From assembly GCA_963921425.1 (NCBI GenBank), contig OY992838.1:13950001-14014000 (forward strand): DNA of 64,000 nucleotides, given 5' to 3'. Shown here piece after piece: positions 1 to 11,469 of this stretch; within the stretch, counting starts at the first letter, position 1; each line of letters begins with the position of its first letter. Position numbers and translations under genes: made by a program. The DNA comes from Dryas octopetala (taxonomy: Eukaryota; Streptophyta; Magnoliopsida; Rosales; Rosaceae). The notes beneath the pieces are model-generated. The model did not search any database and was not told where the DNA came from. It saw nothing but the letters and a program-made list of their open reading frames with translations.

Positions 1-1519
1 GAGTCCCTGCCACTCTAGTAGTGAGATGAGACTGGCCTTCCATACTCTGTTTTGCAAGCCCAAAATCAGCCACTCTCGCTCGCATATCCGCGTCTAGTAG
101 TATGTTTGTTGCCTTAATATCTCTATGATATATTGCAGGCTTCACTCCATAATGCAAATAAGCTAGCCCCTTTGCCACATCCAAGATTATGCTCTTTCTT
201 TGAGGCCAAGTCAAGCGTCTCCTCTCAATTCCACTCTGATTATTAGACAGACAAAATAGATGGTCATCAAGATTCCCATTCGGCATGTAATCATATACAA
301 GGTACCTATGACTTCCTCTCTCTTCATAATTGTCCTCCCCTTCAACGACACAACACCCTCTAAGCGGAACAAGATTCCGGTGCTTCAAATTGCTAATAAT
401 CTCAACCTCATTGCAAAATTCAGCATCCCCTTGAAAATCAGATTCTATAACTTTCTTAACAGCAACTGTAGTTCCGTCCTGTAAAACACCCTTGTAAACA
501 AAACCAAATCCACCTCGACCTATAAAATTCTTCTGTGAAAAGTTACTAGTTGCCTTTTCAAGGTCCTGAATTTTGAACCAAATGGAACCCGTGTTCGGTC
601 TCACTCTAATTCTAGACTCTCTTTCATCCAAATCAAAACCAGAATCCATACGAGACCTTTCAACCCTTCTGTTCCTCCATCTCCTATGATACCAAAAATA
701 CAATCCCAATAAACTAGACATGACAAAAACTGCAACCCCAGCACCAGTTAGGCCGAAAACAAGAGCAGTAGTGCTCTTATTTGGAGAACCCAGTTGAGTA
801 TTCATTGACAACCCGAATATACAGGACACAGCACCATTACTTTCAGGACCAAACTCATTGACAATACCAGCAGCATAAAGAATTGCAAAGTACCAGCAAT
901 CTACGGAGTGAGAAGTGTTACCATCAACGGAAGTCAGCTTACTCTGAATCCGATAGCCGGCGGCCACGCAAGCGTCGCAGGATGAGAGATCAGTAAGGTC
1001 CGGCCTGCAAGCAGAGTCAAGGACAGTGGTCTGGCCAAGCTTGGAGACCCAGTCTTGGGAAGACTCAATTTGGGCACAGAGATTGGGAGTGATAACAAAC
1101 TGTAAAGGGTCAAAACAATAAGAAGCAAGATTGCTAGGGAGGGAGAGGGAGGTGAGCATGGACTGGAAGTTTTGGAGGCAAGAAATGGAGGTGGGTAGGT
1201 TGGGGAGGTTAAAGAGAGAGGTTTCTTTGAGGTGCTGGGCGAAGGCAATTCCATAGAGAGACAGGAGGGTTTGGCAACATGTGGTCTTGTTGATGTTCAT
1301 TTGGGTGGTTTTGGGTGAGGGTTGCAAGTTTTCACATGATGAGGAGTTGAAGGGAATTCTTAGGACATAGCTGAGATCCATGGGGCATGTTGTTAGGTTG
1401 GTTGTGGGAGTAGGTGTGGGGGCTTCTACTGCTACTGCTACTGCTGTGCTTGGAGACTGGGTAGAGAGAAGAAGTAGTGAGAGAAGCACCAAAACCCCAA
1501 TTTGTTTCATCATCATCAT
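1..1519 (-). CDS. SPARK-domain receptor-like kinase (At1g11050-like), partial
   Basis: Probable plasma-membrane receptor-like Ser/Thr kinase; ligand unknown. It reads as one uninterrupted frame from 1519 to the window edge, 506 residues. Residues 1-25 are a signal peptide (four Met codons in a row, then a Leu-rich core). A Cys-rich extracellular SPARK-type region follows, with the conserved stretch CDACVAAG and the segment FGPESNGAVSC. One membrane helix lies near 250-275, followed by basic residues. The kinase domain has the glycine loop GRGGFGFVYKG, ATP lysine Lys355 in AVKK, HRD at 465-467 and DFG at 485-487. It breaks off in the activation loop at TTRVAGT, so the APE motif and C-lobe (about 120 residues) lie outside. 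The start is the first of the four ATGs; no upstream in-frame candidate is needed. At1g11050 orthology is from family knowledge and residue pattern. No frameshift was seen. Confidence 0.93.
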   Translation of the reverse strand, partial: MMMMKQIGVLVLLSLLLLSTQSPSTAVAVAVEAPTPTPTTNLTTCPMDLSYVLRIPFNSSSCENLQPSPKTTQMNINKTTCCQTLLSLYGIAFAQHLKETSLFNLPNLPTSISCLQNFQSMLTSLSLPSNLASYCFDPLQFVITPNLCAQIESSQDWVSKLGQTTVLDSACRPDLTDLSSCDACVAAGYRIQSKLTSVDGNTSHSVDCWYFAILYAAGIVNEFGPESNGAVSCIFGLSMNTQLGSPNKSTTALVFGLTGAGVAVFVMSSLLGLYFWYHRRWRNRRVERSRMDSGFDLDERESRIRVRPNTGSIWFKIQDLEKATSNFSQKNFIGRGGFGFVYKGVLQDGTTVAVKKVIESDFQGDAEFCNEVEIISNLKHRNLVPLRGCCVVEGEDNYEERGSHRYLVYDYMPNGNLDDHLFCLSNNQSGIERRRLTWPQRKSIILDVAKGLAYLHYGVKPAIYHRDIKATNILLDADMRARVADFGLAKQSMEGQSHLTTRVAGT

Positions 1520-1618
1520 CTCTTCTAACTATGTCTTACTCTCTATCAAGATTTTGTTTTGTGCTAGAATTTGGATAAACTGAAAACTGTTCTTGGGTTG
1601 TGATTCTGAAATGGGTCA

Positions 1619-1624
1619 GAGAGA

Positions 1625-1665
<41 letters not shown>
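1619..1665. repeat. (GA)n microsatellite in the kinase gene 5' leader
   Basis: A GA/CT dinucleotide run about 100 bases upstream of the receptor-kinase start codon, read as CT on the gene strand. CT-rich tracts in 5' leaders are common in plants. The run is interrupted by one extra G near 1629. Confidence 0.85.
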
Positions 1666-1668
<3 letters not shown>

Positions 1669-1729
1669 CTATCTAGAGAAAGACAGAAAGAAGGACATCC
1701 TGAGTTGAGTTGGTCTTTCACTCTTCCTC

Positions 1730-2500
1730 AGTTTCAGAGAAGAATGGGAAGGATTAGTGGATTACTCTAGTCAAACCTCCTCTTCCTCATTTGCTGGCTG
1801 CTGGCATGCTGCAGGCCAAATAAAAAAAGATTCTGGCTGCTGGGTTGGTGTCACAGGAAACTAGGAGAAGGCACGTGACTACAACGCGCTCTTATGGATG
1901 CATGCGCCTTGATTGGGGGTCGTGGATACAGAAAACTCTCCAACTCCTTTATATATACTTATTACATCGTTGGTACGTACTTAGATCGTTGGTACTATAT
2001 TTTTATAAGCATTTACACAAGGTTTATAATTTTTTTAATGTGAAATACATTTTACATTCTCATAATTTTAAGATGCGATCAACTGAATATCTAAGCTATA
2101 TATGTTTTTTTTTCAATGAACAAACTATTAAAATTTTTGGGAGATTTATTTATTTTGTAATGTTTAAAATATACAAATTAACCAAATTTGCAAGTTTCTA
2201 AATAAATTTTGAGATAAAATTTTCTTAATAAAGAGTAAAAATTCATCTTTGAGCAATGATGATTTATTAACAGGTTCACAACCTTTTTCTTTTGGTATTA
2301 TTAGCCTTTACAACCTTTTTTGGCAGTTATTTAAGATTTATAGCAAATTACTAACAAGTAAATAAAACATTTGAAAATTTCATAATAGTCAATATACAAT
2401 TTGAGTTCTCATAATAATCAAGTGAATATATATTTGATTTACATTATAGTTAGATTTGTTCATCAATTGGTTCGATTCGGTATTGAGGCTTACCAAAACC
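1730..2500. other. Upstream region of the receptor kinase, AT-rich
   Basis: No gene is seen. The first part (about 1730-1850) is likely promoter or leader DNA of the minus-strand kinase. Beyond 1970 the sequence becomes strongly AT-rich with short simple runs and no recognisable repeat. Confidence 0.4.
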
Positions 2501-2506
2501 TAAGAG

Positions 2507-3388
2507 CCTGTCTGATAACGTTTTACAGAATAATTTTTTAAAAACTATATTGTAAAATGAAAATGACAAATTAAATTTTGCATTCTCAAAATATGAGAAG
2601 ACATCTGATAGCGTAATTGAAAAATAATTATATAAATAAAAAATAATAAAAACACATTTGATATTAACCAATTATTACAACCAAATAATTATATTCACAA
2701 AAGATATTAATTATGAATTATTATTAACCAATTTCATAAAATATATAATTAAAAAAAAAGTTTTATAAAACTCAACCCACCTCGGTTGATGCGACTACCT
2801 TAGAGGTGGAAGAATTGTTGGTGGCCGTATTATTAATGGAGACAAGACTGCAAGCACCTATGATCTAGTTGAACGAATATATTTTCTCTATGTAAGGGTT
2901 GTTAAGGCTCATGAGCTTCCTGTCATGGATGTTACGGAGAGTCTTGATCCGTTTATTGAAGCGAGAATTGAAAACTATAGAGGGATTACAAAGTATATAT
3001 TTTGAGAGATGGGTAGAGAGAGAGAAATAAAGAAATAGAGGAATAGAGGAGAGATGAAAAGAGATGGGTGAGGTGGGCAGCGGCAGGGGGTAGGGCTGAC
3101 GCCGGAGGTGAGTCTGGCTAGGTGGGGAGAAGGTGCAGATTACATGTTTTTTCATTTTTCAATTTTTTTTCAGTTGTACATTTTTTTTATTTGTACCGTA
3201 TTCTCTATGTTTTCTAAATTCACTGAAAACATAATTTAATTGTTTTCTAAATTTACACTGTAAACTAGAAATTCTATTTTATGTTTTTTAAAAACTGCTT
3301 TCTCAATACGACAACCAAACGTATTTTTGTCATATTTTGAATTTGTAAAATGAAAAATTATTTTGTAAAACGTTACTAAACACACCTT
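2507..3388. mobile_element. hAT-like MITE with terminal inverted repeats
   Basis: The left end GTCTGATAACGTTTTACA and the reverse complement of the right end (GTTTAGTAACGTTTTACA) pair, and similarity continues inward for about 60 bases. Flanking octamers CCTAAGAG and CCTTAAAA agree at only 5 of 8 positions, so the duplication is decayed or the boundary is off by a base or two. No transposase is present. The interior carries a purine-rich tract near 3010-3060. Confidence 0.6.
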
Positions 3389-3729
3389 AAAATTTTGGTA
3401 TTTTCTATTTCGGTATTTTTCGATTTGGTGATTTTGTTTCAAGTACTTTCGGTTCATTTTCGATTTAATTATAATAATATTAATTATTATATACCAATAT
3501 AAATTGAAATTTAATCAAATATAATGCATAACATATAATGTTTGATGGATGTATATTTGCACTAGTAGTAGTATTGGTAGTTTAGTATAGTACTAGTATT
3601 AATTGAAATAAAATAATGTTAATATTAGTAATATATTAGTATATGTAGTTTAATAATATAATTAGTACATATCCTATTAATTTAATATGTATATATACTG
3701 ATAAATATGAGTAAATATATATATACAGT

Positions 3730-3890
3730 CATTCTCTAGAGAGGATGTCTGCATTTTTTAAAATTTGTAGATGTCGCCACAATGTTGACACGAGGTAGAC
3801 AGTGTCAACACAAACTTGCTGCAGCACATATCGACACTGTGGCGACATCGGCATATTTTGAAAAATGCAGACATTTCTCTAGAGAGAATC
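3730..3890. mobile_element. Small foldback MITE
   Basis: Inverted ends around ATTCTCTAGAGAGGATGTC (left) and the matching right end at 3865-3890. The internal arms continue the pairing (GATGTCGCCAC against GTGGCGACATC), so almost the whole 160 bases can fold. It is flanked by TA-rich DNA, with no clear target duplication. Confidence 0.6.
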
Positions 3891-3912
3891 CCTATATATA
3901 TATATATATATA

Positions 3913-4743
3913 TAGAGGAATGCTCTAAAACTAACATGTTAACAAGTTAATACGAAGCTAACCGTGCTTTTGGGCCCATCACATAATTAATCTCATAATC
4001 TGAACCGTTCATTTTTTAGGTCATACTTCAAAGATTATCATTGCAAAAAATCAACTAAATCGGAAATTATTTAGTCATCTAATTGTGATCAAATAAACAA
4101 AGAATCACTGTTTTCAATAAAAGCATAGAAATAGTTGTTATTATAATCAAATGGCTAAATGACTTCCGATTTTGAAGATTTTTTACATGAATGATCTTTG
4201 AAGCATGGCTTAAAAAGTAAACGGCTTGGATTTGGAAATTATATTGTGCAGTGGGCCCAACAGGGTGGTTAGTTTTGTATTAACTTACTAACTAGTTAGT
4301 TTTAGAGCATTCTTGTATATATATATATATATATTTAATTATATATATATACAAGAATGCTCTAAAACTAACTAGTTAGTAAGTTAATACAAAGTTAACC
4401 ATCTTGTTGGGCTCACCGCATAATATAATCTCAAAATCTGAACAATTCATTTTTAGGCCATACTTCAAAGATCATTTCTGTGAAAAATCTCTAAAATTGA
4501 AAGTCATTTAGCAATCTGATTATAATAACAACTATTTATATGCTTTTATCGAAAATACTGATCATTTATTTATTTGATCTCAATTAGATGACTACATAAT
4601 TTTTTATTTAGTTGATTTTTTGCAATGATGATAAGTATGACCTAAATAATTGATGGTTTGGATTATGAGATTAGTGATGTGGTGGGCCCAAAAGCATGGT
4701 TAGCTTCGCATTAACTTGCTAACTGGTTAGCTTTAGAGCACTC

Positions 4744-4748
<5 letters not shown>
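3913..4748. mobile_element. Two foldback elements in head-to-head palindrome
   Basis: Copy A (3913-4313) and copy B (4349-4748) are reverse complements of each other around a TA-rich centre near 4331. Each copy is itself an inverted-repeat element with ends carrying TGCTCTAAAACTAAC and internal landmarks (ACCGTTCATTTTT, TTTGCAATGATGAT). (TA)n runs border both sides. The same landmarks recur at 11088-11466 and 25760-26730, so this is one local repeat family. Confidence 0.75.
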
Positions 4749-4780
<32 letters not shown>

Positions 4781-4844
4781 TTACTTACCTAAAAATGAGG
4801 TTCTTATTTTCCTAAAAATAATAACATTTAATTTATTAGAGAAT

Positions 4845-5530
4845 GACTCTGGTCCCGTTTGAGATTGCAGTGGAGGACTTAAAAGCTGATGTGAATGACA
4901 ATTCTCAATCACCTACAGCAGTTTTGGTGTTTGGTAAAAAAATAAAAAACTGCTTTCCCCCACAATTCTCAACTCTCCACAGCAAAAACAGAAAGCAAGT
5001 TTTTGAAAACTGCAGTGAATCACAGCAACAATAAATATTTTATTTTACTCATAATACCCTTATTGATTTCTATAATTTTTATTTTTTTATTTTAAATTAA
5101 AAAATATGTCCATTGTTAGTTATATTTTATATTGTGATAATTAATTATGATATTTTATTTGTACGATTAAAATTATAATATACTTAAAAAAATAATAGGC
5201 ATACTTATTTAATAATGTTGTTCTTAAAAAAATTAATGCTTATAAAAATTTGTAGCAACAAATTTAAAAAATAAGTAAAAAAACATTTTAGTTTTACCAA
5301 ACAAATAAGTGAAAGACACTTTCAGCATCATGCCATTTTAGTAATTATACACAATCACAGCACTTTTACATTAACATTTACCAAACACTTTGATATTGTT
5401 TTTTGTACTCACAGCACTTTTGAAAACATAGTTTATCAAACACTCGATTGCTTTACTTTACAGCTGACTTTACTTCACAGATGTTTTACTTCACAGTTGC
5501 TTTTCCTTACAGCAATACCGAACTGGCTCT
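4845..5530. mobile_element. Probable hAT-like MITE, degenerate ends
   Basis: The left end (CTCTGGTCCCGTTTGAGATTG) and the reverse complement of the right end (AGAGCCAGTTCGGTATTGC) are related but not identical. Both are followed by AAAAGC and TGTGAA-type blocks, and internal tracts read as the frequent plant motif ACCAAACAC. No target duplication is clear. The 63-codon open frame at 4843-5034 lies inside and is not a gene. Confidence 0.4.
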
Positions 5531-5944
5531 CTATATCTTAACTCACATTTTTTATAATATTAATATGATAACATTATACATTTATATTTTTTTATAATTG
5601 TTTATAATATTAGTAGTTTAGTATTTATGGTTCCACTAATATAATAGTATTATATAAGCATATATAATTAAATTTGAATAACTGTTTCAATTTTTTCAGT
5701 AATAATCGATTCAGTTTCTTTCAGTAATCGGTCTGTTTATCAACTTTTTTTTTTTTTTTTTACTAAAATCAAACAAATGTTTTTCAAATTTTTTCAGTGT
5801 ACTAAACCAAAAAATATCGGTCTGTTCTGTAAAAATCAAACCAAAGAGTTGTCCTAATTATAGTCAATGGGCCCAGTCCGGTCGTTAAGGCACTTTATTC
5901 TGCTTCTTAAATTACATTATTGTCCTTCCTTGTTTTTTTAATTA

Positions 5945-6283
5945 CTCTATGTCTCATTCACTCTCACTCTTTCTTGGACGCCGTACCTAACCTTCGTCAC
6001 TAACCTCTCTGACTACGCCTCCAGTTTTCCCCAAATCGAATGGACCTTTGAGCTCAATTCTGACTTCTCCTCCTCCGATTCTCAGTCTCAATCTCAATCC
6101 TCCTCCATTGAAATCTTTGACTACTTGGATTCCACCGTTGAACGATCACCACGACTCGCTGCATAGTTGCAGAAAAATGAGCTTGATTTCCAACGATTCC
6201 AAGTCCTGCGAAGATATTTGAGCTCGCAAGATCGAGATCATGGTGTTTTTGGCTCTACGTCAAGAGTAGTAGTATTCTTGTGA
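5945..6283 (+). pseudogene. Unidentified host-gene fragment with one in-frame stop
   Basis: A coding-looking frame of about 112 codons with no ATG at its head. It has a Ser/Gln-rich segment (SDSQSQSQSSS), acidic and aromatic residues (IEIFDYLDS), then a TAG at 6164-6166. It continues in the same frame with coding-like composition (NELDFQRFQVLRRYLSSQ) to a TGA at 6281. The TAG is one change from CAG (Gln), as expected of a decayed exon. I do not recognise the family. It looks like a first exon captured or left behind, because the adjacent 6432-6513 has an inverted copy at 8982-9063. Confidence 0.4.
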
Positions 6284-6431
6284 TTTATGTTGAATTAGTT
6301 AAAGAAATAAGTGAAATTCTAGATTTAAGATTATGATTTTGTCTGTTTGATCATTTTATTAACCGCAAAACAGTGTATTATCTTGATTTACGGCTTAGAA
6401 ACTTTTGGTGGAATTTGCAGTACCTACATAC

Positions 6432-6513
6432 TGCCTTTGACTTCGATTGCCGATCAATTTTAGTTTCGATCATCTTGTTTCTGTATTGTATGCAATTTCT
6501 GTGTGTTTCTTCA
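6432..6513. repeat. Left arm of a distant inverted duplication
   Basis: These 82 bases match the reverse complement of 8982-9063 with roughly six mismatches and no gaps. The two arms enclose the long-TIR element at 7499-8621. The arm lies just downstream of the gene fragment at 5945-6283. Confidence 0.75.
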
Positions 6514-6519
6514 TAATTA

Positions 6520-7489
6520 TACAATTAAAACATACATATATCTTTAATGCATTGAGCTCTGGATATTGAATGAGTACTCGAGCTCTGTTATCTAATTTAA
6601 GGTATATATATATATGGAAGAATTAATATTATATATCAAGCATGATTTTGGTGAGTAATAAGCTCTTCTGTATGTATATATTGAATATATTAGATATATA
6701 TCGTGAGTAATTAGGTAGAAATATATTAGATATATGGTGTTTTTACCTAAATACCATTTGAATTATATGAGGTGTGCTCTTGTACCACATAAACTTTTTT
6801 TCTTGCCAGTAAAGTTATCAATATGTGCTAATGTGACACTTGCCATCAATTTCTATCAATTTTTCTGTTAACTTATAGGATACTATTGTCAATTCATGTT
6901 ATAAAATATCTGAACAAAAAAACAAAAAAACAAATTCAGCCAATCCACCCTCACCCCCAATGTGAGACTCCGTAAATTTTTTAAATTTTATTTGAGATTT
7001 ATTATGAGATTTTGATAATTTATTTTAAAAAGTTGTGATTTTCAAAAATAGTTTGGAAGTGAAAAATAATATTTTGATCCCTTCGATAATCAGTACTCAC
7101 TAAGACGAGTCTATATGATTTTTCGATAATTTTTTCCAAGACTCGAGTTATTTTTAATGAATTTTACAAAGTAATATTTAATTATATTTAAGGGCAAACT
7201 AGAAAGTTTGAGAAAAAGTTGATGATTTAACATAAATATGAATTGCAGGTACTATAATGGCACATATTGATAAATTTAGATGGTAAATTGACAAGAAAAA
7301 AAGTTTGAATGGTACGAGAGTATACTCCCTATAGTCTAGATGGTATTTGATTAAAAAATCCTAGATATATTGAATTCATATATATGCATTGGAGTTTTAA
7401 ACCTACTATGTATGCATATATTAGATTATTGAATTCTACCTAGTACTAAGAAGTTTTCTATCACATATATGTAGGTAACATATATAGCC
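6520..7489. other. AT-rich intergenic DNA
   Basis: No gene is seen. It holds short TATA-rich stretches and a segment near 6750-7350 that resembles a decayed repeat: phrases about 'aaatACCAT' recur at both sides (6750-6800 and 7240-7340) in opposite orientation, suggesting a worn foldback element. Boundaries cannot be set by eye. Confidence 0.3.
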
Positions 7490-7498
7490 ATTTTAATT

Positions 7499-8621
7499 GA
7501 GAGCAGTTTTGCTTACTTTCTTTAATTCAGGTGTATGCTCACCTCCCATCTAAAATGCTGTCATGTGTTTAAAAAATTAACCATGAGTTAATTTATTATA
7601 TTTAATTATTTTTAATGTTATAATGATGAGAGAGAAAAATAATTTGACAACTCTTTTCTACTTTTATCCTTATCTTTTATTACTCAACTTTTTTCCACTT
7701 TTTATTACCTATTAATTTCTCTTTTATTTAATTATTTCTAATAATTTTTGCTTCTTTTGTTTTTTTGCTCTTTTCCAGTACGCCTCTAGTATCCAAAAAA
7801 CCACATCCATTTAATAATTTTTGTTTTTTGTTTTTTTGTTTTGTTTTGCTCTTCTCTAGTATGCCTCAAGTACCCAAAAAACCACATCCATTTGTTTTTT
7901 TGGATCTTCTCCTATATACACCTTTTATGTACTTTTTTAATTAATTAAAAAATATTCCAACATTAACACTTTTTTTTTTTTGCCTAAGAATTCTTCTCTC
8001 TTGTCTCATACATGACCTTTTCAGATCAAACAAATGTTTAGGCCAATCCAAGGTGTTGCAGCATTTGAAGATAGAAGAATAGTTGCAACGACATATTTTA
8101 TTTTATTTTATTTTTTTGAACTTATGTAACTTTTTTATTGGATTTTCTATGTATGCAAATGAGTTGTTTTAGATTTTTTTTTTTGCCAACATTTTAGATT
8201 AAACTTTGCAAATGAGTTTTTTGTTAGAATTGCAAATGTGTTGTTGGAATATTTTATTTTTTAATTGATTAAAAAAATAGATAAAGGTGTATATATGAGA
8301 AGACCCAAAAAAATGAATGTGGTTTTTGAGTACTAGAGGCGTACTGGAGAAGAGCAAAAAAACAAAAGAAGCAAAAATTATTAGAAATAATTAAATAAAA
8401 GAGAAGAGAAATTAACGGGTGATAAAAAAAAGTTGAGTAATAAAAGATAAGGGTAAAAGTAGAAAAGAGTTGTCAAATTATTTTTCTCTCTCATCATTAT
8501 AACGTCAGAAATAATTAAATACAATAGATTAACTCATAGTTAGTTTTTTAAACATATGGCAACATTTTAGATAGGAGGTGAGCATAAACCTGAGTTAAAG
8601 GAAGTGAGCAAAACTGCTCTC
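7499..8621. mobile_element. Long-TIR Mutator-type non-autonomous element, 9-bp TSD
   Basis: The left end starts GAGAGCAGTTTTGCTTACTT and the right end is its near-perfect reverse complement (GAGAGCAGTTTTGCTCACTT). The inverted arms extend inward for roughly 350 bases each. The flanks ATTTTAATT at 7490-7498 and 8622-8630 are identical, a 9-base target duplication typical of Mutator-like elements. No transposase is present. A 45-base block around the CACATCCATTT motif is duplicated inside the left arm (7780-7815 and 7855-7892). Confidence 0.85.
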
Positions 8622-8630
8622 ATTTTAATT

Positions 8631-10460
8631 AGAATAAATATCTCGAAGATTATGATGCATATATAGGAAATTTGTGCCCTAAGGCCAATTATTGCGACCT
8701 TGAGAACAACATTTCGAGTAGTCGTCTGTCGAGTAGACCCATTAAAAAAGATGATACCTTAGAACTATTTAAGATGAGAGTATAAGTGGAATAAAAGTTT
8801 GTTAGCTATACATCTCCATTGATAGTTCTTAAATTGTTTCTTATCAAAAAATATTACTGTCTGGGAAACAATATATCCAAATGAGATCAGCATAGCTCTT
8901 TAGCCTACTCAAATGTAGAGTCAGTCTGTCTCAGACTACGCATGTAAAGACACCAAGGGCAGAGAGTATGAGTGCCTATAGTGAAGAAACACACATAAAT
9001 TGCATACAATACATAAACAAGATGATCAAAAATAAAATTGATCGGCAATCAAAGTCGAAGGCAATATGTTGAATATTTGTCAAAAAGTGCGATTTATGTG
9101 TGTTTCTTCACAATATGTCCCAATTAATCCTAGCTGAAGGGGCTTAACTCCCTCTGCGCGCACTATGAATTTAAATTTAACTCACAATCTCTTCTCACCA
9201 CCGTAACCTCCATTATCAATGAATCATGTTTCACCTTCAACTAAATGCACTACTAATAATTTATAATAATAAAATAATTCCTATCATTCTCAAGTAATTC
9301 AAATAATTCATATAAATCACGTATTAGCATGCATATCATATTTTTCAACAAATATTCAATAAAATCAAATTTTGCAGTTAAAAGTTCCCCAAATCCCTCT
9401 ACCTCGAAATTATGCTCAATTCGCCTTTAAAAATTGTCTCATACCTCCCGGTCGTCCTTAAGCCTATTCCCGTACAAGAAAATAAAAAAAAAATCACAAT
9501 TAAATAATGAACAAAAAGTTACTCACTCTCTAATTTTAGTGTATGTAGTGCACTCGCTAAGTTAGGGGCCTCGAATTGCAAAACAAATGCCACAATTAGA
9601 TTTGGAATCAAAAATATAGTGGGAGGACTTTCCCAGACCACTAAATTCAATAATATTATACTCGTTTTGAAGCTATGAATATTCTCTTTATAACTATATA
9701 TAAAGATTTTCAAAAAGAATCTCTAAAATTCGAGATAATTTACCCCAAAATAGGGTATTCGAAATAGCAAATTTTTCTAGAAATTTTCATATTTTTGAAA
9801 CTTTCACCAACTTCAATTTCCTTCGATTCTAACACTCCAAATCGGTTCTATGACTAAGAAATAATGAAATATAACTTTTTCTTTAATTATAATAGAAAGA
9901 AACATAACGAAATGAATTGAAATTCATAAACCTCAAGACTGAAAATTAATCCCTACACCCCACCTGAATTCTCCCCCATTTTTTATTCAAATCCTAGTTT
10001 TTAGTTTACTTTATTTTTGTACTTTCCTTTGTAATTATGTCATGCATTTTGTACTTCCAAGTCTGTTTGTAGTGGAATATTCTGAAATAAAATATATGTT
10101 GTAGTGTCTTCTAATATAAAACTTCTCAATCGCACTTTCTGACAAATATTCATTTCCAACTTGATAAGATTCCAACATAATAATAACCTACTTTTTAGGA
10201 TAAGATCTTAGATTATGATTTTAAGATTAATAGTCTTGATAAATGTGTACGTGTACTATAAGATGAATAATGGAGAGCAAGTAATCTTGTGCCTATATAT
10301 GTTAACGATATCTTGAGAAAATTCTACGCCGTCCACAAAAACTAATTATTTTTGGACAAAAAGTTATTATTTCTTAACAAGAGTTATCACTTGCACGATT
10401 TATCAAGAAATGGTAACTTTTTGTTGACAACGTTCAATGATTGCAGTTATTATAGAAGCT
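8631..10460. other. Repeat-derived intergenic DNA
   Basis: No gene is seen. It includes the right arm (8982-9063) of the inverted duplication with 6432-6513. The short block 9070-9094 is inverted again at 10128-10151 (core AATCGCACTTT). The stretch 9115-9480 has the character of a decayed LTR (mixed short GC blocks in AT-rich DNA), but I see no primer site or ends. The open frame at 9519-9713 lacks coding character. Confidence 0.35.
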
Positions 10461-10463
10461 CTC

Positions 10464-10734
10464 GATATCTTGATCTTTGGAACAAATTTGGAGATTGTCA
10501 ATGATGTGAATTCATATTTATCTAGGAATTTTGATAGAAAGATATGAGAGGAGTTCATGTGATCTTAAAATGAAAATTGAGAGAACATCTCAAGGAATTT
10601 CTCTAAGTCAGTCTAGTACTATTGAGAAGATGTTGAATAAGTGCAACTATTTTGAGTGTAAACCTGTGACGACTCCATATGATTACTTAAAAAGAAAATT
10701 AAACAAATTTTTACAGCAATGTTTCTCTCAATAA
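10464..10734 (+). pseudogene. Copia reverse-transcriptase fragment
   Basis: The frame from 10464 reads DILIFGTNLEIVNDVNSYL, the segment after the YVDD box of Ty1/copia reverse transcriptases. It meets a stop near 10540 and continues in another frame as ERTSQGISLSQSS and KPVTTPYD, which normally follows about 35 residues later in the same domain. It is therefore a scrap of about 90 codons with at least one frameshift. No LTRs or other pol domains lie nearby. Confidence 0.75.
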
Positions 10735-10739
10735 TGTTG

Positions 10740-11085
10740 AAGAGGTAATAATTAAATTCGAATCCTCCCTCTTTCATGTCAAAAAAGTAATAAGGTTTAG
10801 AGATTATACTGTAAACCTTAAATGGAATATAAACATTAACAAATACCAAATTAAGTAAGATGTAATTCTTAAGCAATCATAATATGTGTGATTGTCATGT
10901 CGTCACAATTTGATTTTCTTTGAAAAAAATAATTGGATGAGTGCTCAAACCCTTAAAATAGCGTTTGATGGGCGTTCAAATGCTGGATGATCGAAGTTTT
11001 TATGACTGTCTTCCGTACACTTAATACCTAAACTAAAAATGTGTTTACTACCACTATATATATTAGATAGCCTCAGACTCCTTTT
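10740..11085. other. AT-rich intergenic DNA
   Basis: I see no gene, repeat or regulatory element that can be supported in this stretch between the copia scrap and the next foldback element. Confidence 0.3.
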
Positions 11086-11087
11086 AT

Positions 11088-11466
11088 TGAAGTATACCTC
11101 AACTTATTTATGTTGAGATATGACCTTGTTGGGGCCTACACGAATCGTTTTGTGTTGATCCAAACCGTTCATTTTTTTACATCTACATTGGTAGATCATC
11201 CTTGCAAAAAATTAGTCAAATCGGAAATCATTTGCCGATTTAACTTTGATAAAACAAATGGACAGTTTCATCGAAAATATTTGATTCATCCATTTATTTG
11301 ATCAAAGTTAGATAGACAAATGATTTCTGATTTGGTTAATTTTTTGCAATGATGATCTATCAATGTAGATGTAAAAAATGAACGGTTTGGATCGACACAA
11401 AACGAATCGTGTGGACCCCAATAGAGTATACCTCAACATAAATAAGTTGAGATATATCTCAATAGA
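11088..11466. mobile_element. Foldback MITE, 380 bp
   Basis: The left arm (GTATACCTCAACTTATTTAT) and the right arm pair across nearly the whole element, including the internal landmarks ACCGTTCATTTTTT and TTTTTTGCAATGATGATC. These landmarks are shared with the 3913-4748 and 25760-26730 repeats. It has no coding capacity; the 63-codon frame at 11110-11301 is accidental. Confidence 0.7.
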
Positions 11467-11469
11467 AGA

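Noticed and set aside
9519-9713. 64-codon minus-strand frame
   Set aside because: AT-rich composition, no family motif, inside repeat-derived DNA.
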